Made by a program: the position numbers and the translations under genes
The notes under the pieces: model-generated
What the model was told of the DNA's origin: nothing
Seen by the model: only the letters and a program-made list of their open reading frames with translations
Databases searched by the model: none
Shown here: positions 22,668-33,660 of the stretch, piece by piece
How the letters are laid out: the number at the start of each line of letters is the position of its first letter
How positions within the stretch are numbered: the stretch's first letter is position 1
Origin: Beta vulgaris subsp. vulgaris
Lineage: Eukaryota > Streptophyta > Magnoliopsida > Caryophyllales > Amaranthaceae
Length of the DNA: 64,000 nucleotides
Assembly: GCF_026745355.1 (NCBI RefSeq)
Contig: NC_079202.1
Location: forward strand, 42,802,561 to 42,866,560
Direction of reading: 5' to 3'

Positions 22668-24637
22668 TCATCGTTGTGACGAATGTAGTTTTTCAAACTC
22701 CAACAGAATGTCAATAGCCTGGTCAATATGGTGAAATTGGTCCTCCAAACTCAATTTTGATCGTACTTCAGGATATACTGGACGTAGATAATGAGCAATC
22801 AAGTGGAGTCGCTGTAATGTAAAGAAGTATTAAAATATTATCATGAAACGAGAAAATAGAAAATATAGTTTCATAATACTTAGTAGATTTTACCGCTTCG
22901 GCAGTAAGTTGGTGTTGTCTTGGCATATATCCATTAGGGGCATGTTCAGGATTTTGCAACTTTGGATGTGAATATTGTAAAAACCATTGCATGTAGTCGG
23001 AAGAGCAATCCCATGGATTGGAAGCTTCCTTACCTAGACGGTGCATACTTAAATAATGGGATGAAGGATCATCCCAAAAGCACATCATAGATTCCGGATA
23101 TTCGATGGCGTAAAAATGGGCCGGTTTGTTCTCTTTGTTTGGTGTAATTGGAGACCTAGGACGAGTCTGTACATATCCAAATTGTCGTAGAACACGGTCC
23201 GGCATATACGGTTCAATTATAGAAGCGTACCGAATGCATCCATGATACAATGATAATGGTAAATTGTGTACTACATTGATACCATAAGGCACCCATATAA
23301 CCTGTATTTAACATTATATTATTAAGATAATATAAACAAAACTCCAACTAAAAAATCTAATCAAACAAAAATATAAATATATACCTCTTGAGCTGTCATG
23401 TCATCTAACCTCCATCGGTGTTGTTGTAGTGTAGAAAGTAATTTCGGTGTCCGAGTCTAAGCATCCCATTTCATAGCGCGAGGGTGCTCACCGGGCAAAT
23501 AGTTAGAATTCGTCATGGGTCGAAACATTGGAAAGTGCTCATATATCCAAACCTTAAAATAAAAGAACACAAAAATTAAATTGAGAATTTAAGTCGAGCA
23601 ATTTTTAAATGTAAGAAACAAATTACCTCAAGAAGAGTAGATGATCCTGCCAGTTGCTTAGTCTCTGCTCTTGTAGCTTTGCCAAGTTCCCGATAAAGAT
23701 ACGCAAGAGCTGCCGAAGCCCACGAGTACGACTTAACACTAACAAGGTCGCGTACTAGAGGAAATAATAGAGTGGACGTTCGATCTACAGTTTTGTCAAT
23801 AAATATAGTGGACCCAAGTAATGTAACTAAAAAGCCTCTAGCTATATCATCCGCATCATACTTATTTTTTGGATCCATCAAAGTCTCTCCAATTTTTGAA
23901 ACTTAATTCCACCATGTGCATGTTCAAACTTTATCTCTTTTGTATCTATATTAAGCAATTTACCAACAAAAGAAAATAGTGAATTTCATGATTCCTTCTG
24001 TTGCATTGGGTGGTTAATAGCAACACCGTTAATAGGAAGACCCAAAATCAAAGATACATCATGTAATGTAATTGTCATCTCTCCAAAGGGCAAATGAAAA
24101 CTATTAGTTTCAGGGTGCCATCTCTCAACAAAAGCTGATATTAATGACCCAACCCAGTACTTTTTACTAATAGATACCATGCATCACGAGGCTCAAATCG
24201 AAAGAGATCAATCGCATGTGTTCTTGACTGAATGACAAAAACAGCTCAATCTGAGAAAGTGAACACAACTCAATTAAAATACTACCACATTGATATTGTG
24301 TTTACGAATAAATTACTACATAAGTACTCACATTTTTCTCCCAAATGTAACAAGCTACATGACCTCGATAACCACGTAGCAAATCTGTAGAAAGTGGCCC
24401 TCCTGGTGCTGGTGCAGTCAACATCCAATCAGAAGTGCGAGGACGTTTTACCCATTTACGTTTGCCATTGTCTTCCTCGGGTTGCTCTGGTTCGATAACA
24501 TGTTCCTCGTTGGAACCGCCAACACCCGAATCAGGATCCTGGGATGATCTCCTAGCCGAACGAGTAGCCCTAGCAGAAACAATCACTGTCCTACCGTCTA
24601 AACGAGTCTTCTTTTCAATTTTGTCTGTCATCTGCAT
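22668..24637 (-). pseudogene. Plant mobile domain (MAIN-like/PP7-long-form-like) gene carried by the MULE, broken
   Basis: Exons on the minus strand, from GT-AG sites: 24332-24637, 23627-24250, 23385-23552, 22894-23301, 22668-22811. Exon 1 starts MQMTDKIEKKTRLDGRTVIV and is basic and acidic by turns. Exon 2 holds the diagnostic PMD core, SAFVERWHPETNSFHLPFGE then MTITLHDVSLILGLPINGVA, then DADDIARGFLVTLLGSTIFI and SVKSYSWASAALAYLYRELG. Later exons contain VWIYEHFPMFRP, DDMTAQEV, WVPYGINVVHNLPLSLYHGC and PEHAPNGYMPRQHQLTAEA. PMD proteins such as MAIN and MAIL1 act in silencing and gene expression, and transposon-borne versions are known. Lesions: frame shifts near 24200 and 23885, TGA after QQKES near 23985, stop in WDA*T near 23460. 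Transcribed toward the transposase gene. Confidence 0.87.
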
Positions 24638-26939
24638 ACATAGGTTAATATATACTAAGTAAATTATTTATCATCAACACAATCCCACAGTCATGACATT
24701 TGAGTTTTTGTTTGTTTGTTTGTTATAAGGAACTTGTTGTTGGAGTTTCAATTCAGATTTTTTTTTTTTTACTATATATGATTATGAAGTTCAATTCATA
24801 AAAGAATTAGTATTTCCTCAAACCTTACAGAAGACAACTAAAACATTGTAAGTGAAGAGAAACTCAAAACTGACACCACATATAAAAGAGCATAAACAGA
24901 TTTAGTATTTCAGTTTAGAAGTTTTCTCTTGCTTGGCAAAATTTGAACCAATCTCACTCTTGCATTCAACCTTTGTCTACTGTTTGTAGTCCTCCTGTTC
25001 AATCTTCTCATGACAGTAAATATAAAGCTTTTTCACCTACCTAACTCATGTTACCCATGTTTGGACTATTGAAAATGTGAAATGGGTAGACAGACTACCT
25101 AATGCTTATTGGAAAGGAAATCTAGAAACATGCAACTGAATATACCTTAATAAATGCAATTCAAGTAGAAAATGGAATACTGAGATCTATGAACAGGTAA
25201 CACATGAATACATTATCTTTTTTCACTACTGGAAACTATTATTGGATCTTATTAATTTGATTTTTTTGGTTTGTTTAGCAATGGGCACTTGAAGTTAAAC
25301 ATGGTTTTAGAGAGTCGAATATAGCAGATCAATGTAACTACAGGTAAGTTTCAATTTCTTCATCTCAGTTTTTGATTAGAGGGATTTACAGTAACTTCTT
25401 ATAAAAAAATCAAAGACCATAAATCCACATCGGATTCATATAAATAGGTTTGCTTATGACTAGGCATAGAACTACAGGTAAGTTTCAATTGCTGAATTAG
25501 GTGATGTAATCTTATTAAAGAAGAAAATTTGAGTATAAGATAAGTACTCATAACACATTGTAGTAAATAGTAATGCTTTGCTTATGACTAGGCATAGAAC
25601 TGAGAACACGACCCCTTTAGTAAACTTCTTCAAGCTAAACCAGCTCACGTATTGAAAATGGAAAAGATTGTTACTTCCATTACTGATCAGCAAGCAAGCT
25701 TTCAGTTCCTACACGCATCTGCTACTATATGGACAGTTGAAGAGCTGAACTTATATATAATGAAAGTACCAAGTAGCCTATAACAACAGAGATGGCCTAA
25801 GAAATATAACAACCATTTCATTGAGTTTATATGAAACGGGAGGAACCACTTCATCCCAGTTACATGAAACAGTACCAATTATTTTGTTCAATATACGTGG
25901 AATAGTAACTTCTATTTCATTCAATTTATATGAAACGGGAGGAACCACTTCATCCCAGCTACATGAAACAGTACCAACTATGTTGTTCAATATACGTGGA
26001 ATAGTAACTGCTATTTCATTCAATTTATGTGAAATTCTAACAAACCAATTAACAAACGAAGCAATTTCGAAAAAACAACAATGCACATATTTTGGGACCA
26101 ACAAACCAATTTCAAACAAACGGGTTGAACAAATTTCGCAATTGCTTATCACCAATTCCGCAACAACGGGTTGAACAAACGAAAACTAAGAACATTTTTG
26201 AAGGAAACGAACGAACGATTTTGAAGGAAACGAACAAAAATCCAGAAAACTAAGAACAATTTTGAAGGAAACGAACGAAAATCCAGAAAATCGCAATGAA
26301 TTTCGTAGTTTACTTCAAAATTGTAACTTCCATTTCCTTCAAAATTGCCATAGAAACTGTAGAGGGAGAACGTAGAGAGAAATTGAGAAAACTAACCTGA
26401 AATTACGAAATTTTGATGGACGATTTTCCAATAATTTCTTCACTTCAATTTCGTGTAAAGGATCTAAATTTATCAATTTTCCAACATTTCATAAAGATTA
26501 AAGTGATTGCAATTCGGGTATAATGGTGGACGGTTTGTGCGATTTTGAACAAGAATAGAGGAAATGAAACCCGAGAGAATGGAGGTGAGAGAGGAAAGCT
26601 ATTGGGAGAAATGGAAAAATAATGAATGAATGAGGGATGGAAGTCGAAAAGGGAGAGGGAGATGAGAGAGGAAAGGAATTGGGAGAAATGGGTTATGAAT
26701 GCATGAGGGTATTTTTTGGTATTTTTTAGGGTTGTATAGGGTAAATGAGAGTTGTATTTAGTCATCATGAAAAATAATCATAATATTCTATGTCTTTTTA
26801 TTGTCAAATATGACCTCAACTTTGACCTTAACGACTAAAATGATTACTAAAACCTTAACGCAAATTAAAACATGTACATCGAAGTAAAACTCTAGCCTAT
26901 TCTAACTTAAATTGACACTTTACTTAGTTGAATGTTATA
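24638..26939. other. Noncoding right arm of the MULE
   Basis: No gene is supported between the PMD start and the right terminal repeat. It should include the PMD promoter. Two repeat clusters occur: a tandem duplication at 25815-26035 and, at about 26165-26290, recurring GAAGGAAACGAACGAA and AATCCAGAAAA motifs. Short frames here are not believable as proteins. Confidence 0.5.
25815..26035. repeat. Tandem duplication of about 110 bp in the MULE right arm
   Basis: Two successive copies contain TATATGAAACGGGAGGAACC, CATCCCAG(T/C)TACATGAAACA and TTCAATATACGTGGAATAG. A third partial copy begins at the right. The open frames on both strands across it simply repeat themselves. Confidence 0.85.
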
Positions 26940-27043
26940 ATAGAGAATAAAATCAAATTATAGTGGTACCATGTGGAATATCTGAAAAATAGTGGTACCA
27001 AATGGAAAAGTCAGAAGTATAATGGTACCAAATGGAATATCCC
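26940..27043 (-). repeat. Right terminal inverted repeat of the 8.6-kb MULE
   Basis: Reverse complement of the left terminus, ending ATGGAATATCCC at 27032-27043, with three TGGTACCA-containing motifs. The 9-bp duplication TTAATAAAA follows at once. Confidence 0.9.
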
Positions 27044-27061
27044 TTAATAAAATAACATGTT

Positions 27062-27535
27062 TTTTAATATTCTCGTCGGACCACTTCAATTAGAAGCACT
27101 TGTGCTTCAGTTAGGCTTACTTGAGTTTCAGTTGGTCTTTATTTTTTTTCAGGTAGTCTTCATTTTTTTTCAGGTAGTCTTCCTTTTTTTTCAGTTGGTT
27201 CTTGTGTTTCAGTTAGACTTACTTGGGTTTCAGTTGGTCTTTATTTTTTTTTCAGGTAGTCTTCCTTTTTTTTTCAGGTAGTCTTCATTTTTTTTCAGTT
27301 AGTCTTCTTTTTTTTCAGTTGGTTCTTGTGCTTCAGTTAGACTTACTTGGGTTTCACTTGGTCTTTATTTTTTTCAGGTAGTCTTCATTTTTTTCAGGTA
27401 GTCTTCATTTTTTTCAGTTAGTCTTCTTTTTTTTCAGTTGGTTCTTGTGCTTCAGTTAGACTTACTTGGGTTTCAGTTGGTCTTTATTTTTTTTCAGGTA
27501 GTCTTCATTTTTTTCATGTAGACTTACCATATCAA
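27062..27535. repeat. Minisatellite, about four units of 120 bp
   Basis: The unit contains CAGTTGGTTCTTGTG, TTCAGTTAGACTTACTTGGG, CAGTTGGTCTTTATTTTT and several copies of CAGGTAGTCTTC(A/C) followed by T-runs. Unit starts near 27072, 27191, 27315 and 27434, so the period is 119-124 bp, with a shorter 20-bp period inside. It begins just outside the MULE duplication. The Phe/Val/Leu-rich frame across it is not a gene. Confidence 0.9.
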
Positions 27536-27565
27536 GTATCATGGATTCTTAGTTTTATTATTCTT

Positions 27566-27951
27566 TCATGTAACCTCTGCTTTGTTGTTGTTGTGATTGT
27601 GGTTGCTTCCTAAGCCGTCTGATCTAGAATCAGAAAAGCTGAAACAATTGATTGATGGAGGAGATGGTGAATTATTGAACATGAGTAGTTGCTGTTGTTG
27701 CTGGTTCAGAAAAGTTGGCCCATTTGAAGAATTTGAAGCATTTGGGTTGCTACTATTGTTATCATTATTCAAGATTGCGCTTGAATCACTATCAGATGGA
27801 CCATCTTTAAATTCAGCAAATACATTCTTCACCTTTAACAACTTTGCATCTTCTTCCGATCCACCACTTAGTGATTCTGGTGGGGTGATTGGTTTGACTA
27901 TTGTCGTGTTGTTATTGTCAGATTCAAATCCTACTGGTAAATTTTTGGAGG
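27566..27951 (-). pseudogene. HD-Zip I transcription factor fragment (ATHB-6/16-like C-terminal exon)
   Basis: Read from an acceptor-like TTTTTAG at 27952-27958, the open frame gives NLPVGFESDNNNTTIVKPIT, then PPESLSGGSEEDAK, FKDGPSDSDSSAILNNDNN, QQQQQLLMFNN and SINCFSFSDSRSDGL, ending at a stop at 27566. FKDG-SDSDSSAILN followed by LLM and INCF-F is the linker after the leucine zipper in ATHB-6/16-type HD-Zip I proteins. The homeodomain and zipper are not found upstream within the window, and the usual acidic-aromatic C-terminus is missing. It looks like a transposed or truncated exon rather than a working gene. Moderate confidence in family, low in function. Confidence 0.6.
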
Positions 27952-28856
27952 CTAAAAACCAAGTATGGAGGAACTCATTTCTCTCTCCTCTACAATAATG
28001 GCTGCCACCAGTTGGATCTTTCTCTCTTGAACGTCCACCGTCGACACAACAAGGTGGCGGAGGAAGAAGATGAAGAAGGAGCAGCGGCGCGGCGGCGGCG
28101 GAGGAAGAAGATGAAGGAGCAGTGGCACCGTTCTCGCGGCTTCGTCCGACGAAACATATTGGGTTAGACGGTCTGACCCAATAGTTTCATTTTTTAAAAT
28201 TGTCATCCTTGTTTTCTTTTAATATAATCGTACTTTCTTACACTAATATACCATGTAAAAATTAACCTTTTCAACATAATAATATTTTTTCTCATATAGT
28301 CACTATAAACACTAAAAAATTATTAGTGTTCTATATTATAATAAGTTTATTATTACTGAGCTAAAATAAATATAATTAGTTAAATTTAATTAAAATAGTC
28401 CACCTAAATATACAAATTAAATAAAAATTTAAATAAATTGGGTTGTCAACTATTTGGGCTAGTCCATGTTACCAGTCCAAATAAAATTGTCCTACGTAAG
28501 TTAACATGGACAGAACGTCATTCTACCCTCAAATTCAGGTCGATATTAACACGTGTCACTTTCCATCTATGAAACAGAATTAGAGAACTTGATTTATTTT
28601 TAATCTATACTGTCTATAGAGATTGTAGTCAATACATTTTTTGAAAATGAAATTTCTTTATTACTTTGTTTACTGTCTATAAATATTGTAGTCCATACAT
28701 ATTTATTATGTACTTTATATAGAGAGTGTATACAATTATATTGGCACGTGCGGTGGGAACATCTCTGCCGCTCATCTCTCTTTCGTCATCAACAACAAAT
28801 ATGAGAAATGACGGCTTTACCGTGTAACTAATAAGAATGTGCCTTTTTTTGTAACA
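27952..28856. other. Intergenic; short GC-rich patch
   Basis: Between the HD-Zip fragment and the Helitron end. A GGCGGCGG/GAAGAAGA-rich patch at about 28045-28130 opens several frames but shows no recognised protein. Confidence 0.4.
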
Positions 28857-28867
28857 CTAGCTTTTAA

Positions 28868-28887
28868 CCCGTGCAAAAATGCACGGG
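28868..28887 (-). terminator. Helitron 3' terminal hairpin
   Basis: Perfect 7-bp stem CCCGTGC/GCACGGG around an A/T-rich loop, about 7 bases from CTAG. It serves as the transposition end signal of Helitrons. An identical hairpin stands at 32649-32668. Confidence 0.85.
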
Positions 28888-29070
28888 AAGTTTATTTTTT
28901 GAGATAATTGTGTACATCAAATGTAATATCTGTAAATATTGTTGCAACATATTTTGAAGACTTAAAGTTCGCATGCAATATAAATCATGAAAATCTGAGG
29001 TAAAAAAAATACATGTCAACAAAGTGGATGAAAATAAAAAATTATTGAGTAACATTAATAATAAGAGTAT

Positions 29071-30723
29071 TTAACCAACATTCTGAAATACTTCTTTGTA
29101 CACTATGTTCGTGGTAACATTTGATGTTCCACGTTCTTTATCAACTATTAAAATTTTCAAACCCTTCTTGCTAGTAACTCTTGATACGGCCACATAAAAT
29201 TGTCTGTAGCTGAAAACAGACGGAGGAAGATATAGGCCAACATGCGAAAGTGATTGTCCTTGACTTTTATTGATTGTCATTAAGCACACAACCAAAGGGA
29301 ATTGTCTCCGTTGGAACTTGATGGGAAATTTGTTGAGTCTGACGAAGTCAGCGTCATTCATGGAATGAAGACCTTATTGCCCAAATTACTACCAGATACC
29401 ACAATAGCCTCTATAATGCGATCGCCTAAGTGCTTAACGACCAATCTTGTGCCATTACATAGCCCAGAACTTTGATCAATATTCCTTAAGAGCATCACTG
29501 GTGCTCCAACCTTCAGTCGTATACTATGGTTTGGTAATCCTCCGCATTTAATTGTATTTAGGAACTCTGTTGAATACATCTCATGAATTCCAAAATTTCC
29601 TTCCTCTACTGAAATTGCATCTGAACTCAAGTAAGTTCTTTCTTCACCTGGCAATTGAGATAACACGTGATCGTTAACCGTCTGAGCAATTTCATTGGTT
29701 GGAGCAAGAATAGCTCTTTCTTGAAAATAACTTGGTTCCCAAATGTGATCCGCTATGTCAGGATATGTGCTTTCTACTATTTTCGCAAAAGGGTCATGTC
29801 CCCCATCTACAAACATTTCATGGCGTATTTCAATATCGGCCTCACCATCATTTGGCCCTCCAACTTAGCCATCTCCAACATTGAGTATCCATTATGAAAA
29901 TTCTCTAATTTCATCAACATTTTAGTTACTTGAACCTGTTGTAAGGCGCATGTTCTTTGTCAGCCTAAGTACTCGGCAAAAGTCCCATAAGTAAGAACTA
30001 TTTATTGCTGAGAAGACAATGTCTTGTCTGCTTCCTTTAGGCACCACGGGTAATATTTTTCTTAAATCACCAACAAAACTACAACCTTGCCACCAAATGT
30101 GATATCTTGATTTGCAGGATTCACAAACTGCATAACATCCTTTAAACTCCTATCTAGAGCTTCAAAGCAGTATTTATGCATCATGGGAGCTTCATCCCAT
30201 ATGATTAACTTTGTCTTCATAAGGAGTCTGGTTAATTCCGAGCCTGGCTTAATGCCAACACATGTTGAGTTCTCAGCAACATTTAACGGGAGTCCAAACC
30301 TAGAATGAGTAGTTCTTCCTCGCGCGCAGAAGCAATAAAGAAGCTATCCGCTTGATGCGACTGGCAAAATGGTATCTCCTTTACGCCTTAATGAGGCACA
30401 CAACAATCTCCAAAGATACGTCTTACCTGTTCCTCCGTATCCATATACAAAGAACACCCCTCCTTTTCCTCGTGATACAGCTGACATAATTTCATTGTAA
30501 ATTCCACGTTGCTCAGTTGTTATCCTTGAAACAGTCGCTGGAACTCCTCTTCTAACTTCCCTCGGTCATAGGAAAGCTCGTCCATTATCATTTTGTTTTG
30601 CCCGTCTTCTATGATAAGATCATTAGGATATGGCATTTCGCTGAATTTACGTAATGTGCTGCCATTGCTTTGTAGCTTAGCTTCAATGTCTGCTAGCGCA
30701 AAGTTTTGCAGTTTTTTTTCCAC
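29071..30723 (-). pseudogene. Helitron Pif1-like DNA helicase, C-terminal two thirds, broken
   Basis: From 30723 downward: KKLQNFALADIEAKLQSNG, then the Walker A motif in VFFVYGYGGTGKTYLWRLLC, GRTTHSRFGLPLNV, Walker B in KLIIWDEAPMMHKYCFEALD, GGKVVVLxGDLRKILPVVPK, LRLTKNMRL, RAILAPTNEIAQTVN, VGAPVMLLRNIDQSSGLCNG, then [20 protein letters not shown] and [17 protein letters not shown]. These are SF1 helicase motifs I to VI of the RepHel protein that unwinds DNA during rolling-circle transposition. A stop inside PVASSG*LL near 30345, shifts near 30080, 29960-29830 and 29360, and the missing Rep domain disable it. Ends at TAA near 29071. Confidence 0.9.
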
Positions 30724-31749
30724 ATCATCAAACTTTACAATCTATATTTACTCAGATATTATATCTATTTTTTTTATATAGTGATTTATTTTTAATAAAT
30801 AACATGAATTAGCATAGATCCATACGATTTTAGTGTGGGCCAAGTCCATATAATTTTTTTACACATTTGAATATCTGAAGTGGTAAGTTCTTTCCTTTAG
30901 TGAAAAAGAGGAAATGGAAGCTAGTAAAATAGTGTTTATTTAAAGATTAACTTTGATTGTAAAAGTTATATTTTCTTATATTTGGACACAATCAAAATGC
31001 TTCAAATTTTGTATTCTCCATAAATGAGCATACCACTTTACTATAATGATGCTTCAAACAATTTGTCCCTTGGTTATAAAATAATGCTCTAAGTCCACTA
31101 TGTGTTCTAACTTAATAAAAAAATATCATACAATCTCTCTTATTACAACTACATACATCATCTTTTCCATAAATTGATTCTAAATCTCTCTCTACATACA
31201 ATTTCTATCTTATTACAACCCACGCCTAGATGATTCTAAAACTTATTAGAACCAAAACTATCTTATTACCGATTATTGCATACAACTTATCTACGTTTTT
31301 TTAGCAAATCTCTCTTAGCTACATTTTTTTTATACTTTAAACCTACAAATTATCCATCAAAATTATACTCCAAGTCATCGATTTTTGCATCAACAACAAA
31401 TATAAAACTCATGCATGTGGGTTTCATGAAGAAATTAAGCCTTTGATCTCCATGTTCTTTGCATTTGAAGCATGGTTACTATAACTCCTTGATACAACCA
31501 AGGTGTAGAATCATTCGATCTACAAAGTGAAGAAGATTTAAAGACCGCATGCAAAACCGCAAATAAATGGAGTTGGATTTTTTTTTTTTTTTGAGGGGAA
31601 TATATGGAGTTGGATTGATATGGAGTTTGAAGAAATTGTCTAAATGGGTCAATATAGATTGAAATTATTTGGTAAGTTCATTTAAAAAATTTTGATTTTG
31701 ACTAATTATGATGAAATTGAACTGATTTTATGTTTCCATGTAGTTTTTA

Positions 31750-31751
<2 letters not shown>

Positions 31752-31789
<38 letters not shown>
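31752..31789. repeat. (TA)n microsatellite
   Basis: Uninterrupted TA dinucleotides within the 5' half of the Helitron, in otherwise featureless AT-rich DNA (30724-32636) that contains no gene. Confidence 0.95.
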
Positions 31790-33044
31790 TAAAATGAGTC
31801 ATATAATTCTTAAAATTGATAATAGTGAGTGAGAAAAATCAATACTATAAGCTAAGGTTGGAATGAAATAGTCAATATGCCAATGTATTGAAAATTTTGT
31901 AATTTATTACAGTTAGTGAGTGAGAAATTTATTGAAAAATTAAGATTCTAAGTTTTAACAGTTAGTGAAAATTAATTCAATATATTAGTAGTATAACTGT
32001 CAATTAGGAATTTAAAAATTACCCATCAAATAAAAAAATTTAGAATTAAGATTATTGAAATAAGGATGATTTCTACCGGTGAGTGACACAATAATTTTAA
32101 AGTTAGTAAAAAATAAATAGACAATATAAGTTTGTTCCATTGTTAAATATTTAGGGTTTTATGAATTTAAATTTTTTGTAGTAAACTTCATCTTTTTTGC
32201 TTTTGTTTACGGTAACGCCATTTTGTTTTTGTGCTAACATGGTAGTTTTATTTTTTTTTATTTGAGATTCATTTGAATTTTTTTTATTTTTCGTGTAAAG
32301 AAAGAAGTGGAAGAAAATCAGTTTATATTAAGGTGTGATTACATGAACATCTTATATAGTAACATTTATTTTTTTGATAAGTTACATAAATGGTAATGTA
32401 AAATGGTAAGTTTTATCAATATTAATATTGTTTACTATTAGTTAGCAACTGTGCCGTAAATAATATGATTGTAAAGCAATTCCATTTGTTGAGTTAAACT
32501 TACCAAATTTATAAGATTGTAATTGATCCATTGTACACGTGGCACTAAAAGAATAAGAATAAGTATAGTGATGACATGTGGCAAAATGAGCATTAGCTTG
32601 ACACATAAGCCAATTGAACCTTGTTTTATATATATACTAGCTTTTGGACCCGTGCAAAAATGCACGGGAACTTTTTTGTTTAATAAGCGTGTTTATATAC
32701 CAACTACAGTAAAAGCATATAAAAGATTCTCTACGTTTACTCGATTTAATATAAGCTTATGTATTGCTCGAAACTCAAATGAGTTTAACCTCTATACCAT
32801 ATTAGATTAATAAACTTTGAACGATGTATTGAAATACAGAATAATCCTATACATATTTAACCAAAAACAAAGCATCAATGATGCACTTTACACAGAAAGA
32901 CAAAAAATGCTCCTTTATGTTAATTATGAAGTTGTTTTGCAAATAAATGACACTCTTAGGGTTGTAGAAGACTTAATTATATATGTCATTAGCTGTAATA
33001 TTAGACATATCATGTTCTTTCTCACTAATCAGTATTATTAACAC

Positions 33045-33210
33045 TTTCTACCCGTGACTTTAAAATGACCACATAAAATTGGCTATGGCTGAAAACCGAA
33101 CTTGGGACAAACCCATATGTGATAGGGATATATTTGACTTTTATTTATAATCATTGCAAAAACAATTCAAGGGAAATTTTATTCCATTTGACAGAATGAG
33201 TGTCATACGG
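33045..33210 (-). pseudogene. Remnant of Helitron helicase C-terminus
   Basis: On the minus strand the segment still reads, across shifts, TPYDTHSVKWNKISLELFLQ and YGFVPSSVFSHSQFYVVI, matching [19 protein letters not shown] in the neighbouring helicase at 29071-30723. It is much older than that copy. Confidence 0.7.
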
Positions 33211-33635
33211 GGTATAAATACCATACTACTCCCCTTTCCTTGACATACTCAGACCCCCTTTAAATGATTCTCTAGAAAATACCAAATTTATGTTTCTACT
33301 ATATATAGTTGATATAGGATCATTTCCCTTTCCCCAGCTAAAAAAATAACGTGATTGATTTTCTTGTTGCTGGCTCCTTAAGCCACCCCGTGTCCTTACC
33401 ACCGCCTGATTGGTTGTTTTTCTATCTTTTTTTATTCTCATTTTAGTAGTGTAGTCTCCTTTTATTTGGAGCCCCTTAGCTTGAATATGTCTATGACCTC
33501 GAATATGAATGTTCGATTATCCATGTACCACAATTAACCAAATTTAGTAGAAGTAAGAAATACGCTACCCATTGGTAGAAAATATGACTTGTTTTGTAGA
33601 AAATTAAATAATTCATAATTTACGTTTAATAAAAA

Positions 33636-33660
33636 TGCACGGGATGAGATAGCCCGTGCA
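33636..33660. repeat. Perfect hairpin TGCACGGG...CCCGTGCA
   Basis: An 8-bp perfect stem around a 9-base loop. The stem sequence is the same as in the Helitron 3' hairpins, but no CTAG follows at the expected distance on either strand. Confidence 0.75.

Larger units (their letters stand above)
18471..27043 (+). mobile_element. 8.6-kb Mutator-like element (MULE) carrying transposase-OTU and PMD genes
   Basis: The left end GGGATATTCCATTTGGTACT and the right end, reverse-complemented, GGGATATTCCATTTGGTACC start inverted repeats of roughly 100 bp. Each contains three spaced copies of ATTCCA(T/C)(T/A)TGGTACCACT-like motifs. The flanks are TAAATAAAA (18462-18470) and TTAATAAAA (27044-27052), a 9-bp duplication with one mismatch. 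Inside, a plus-strand MULE transposase gene (18923-22362) and a minus-strand plant mobile domain gene (22668-24637) converge, 305 bp apart. About 2.3 kb of noncoding, repeat-containing DNA follows on the right. The boundaries are strong, so both genes belong to one element. Both are inactivated by few lesions, suggesting recent activity. Confidence 0.93.
28857..32636 (-). mobile_element. Helitron retaining a Pif1-type helicase (Rep part missing)
   Basis: On the minus strand the 3' end reads GCTAG followed by T (28857-28860), with the perfect hairpin CCCGTGCATTTTTGCACGGG (28868-28887) about 7 bases before it: the Helitron 3' signature. A helicase relic lies 0.2-1.9 kb inside. The 5' end is placed where the next Helitron begins (32637), because TATATATATAAAACAAGG there resembles the 5' ends of the other Helitrons, though its TC is lost. 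No rolling-circle Rep (HUH) domain was seen, so it is internally deleted. Confidence 0.72.

Noticed and set aside
25778..26174. Frames on both strands of 117-125 codons
   Set aside because: They mirror a 110-bp tandem duplication in the noncoding arm of the MULE.
27057..27281. Frame of repeated FQLVFIFFQVV words
   Set aside because: It is the minisatellite read in one frame.
28050..28130. GGCGGCGG/GAAGAAGA patch as a coding exon
   Set aside because: Low complexity, open on both strands, with no similarity to a known protein.
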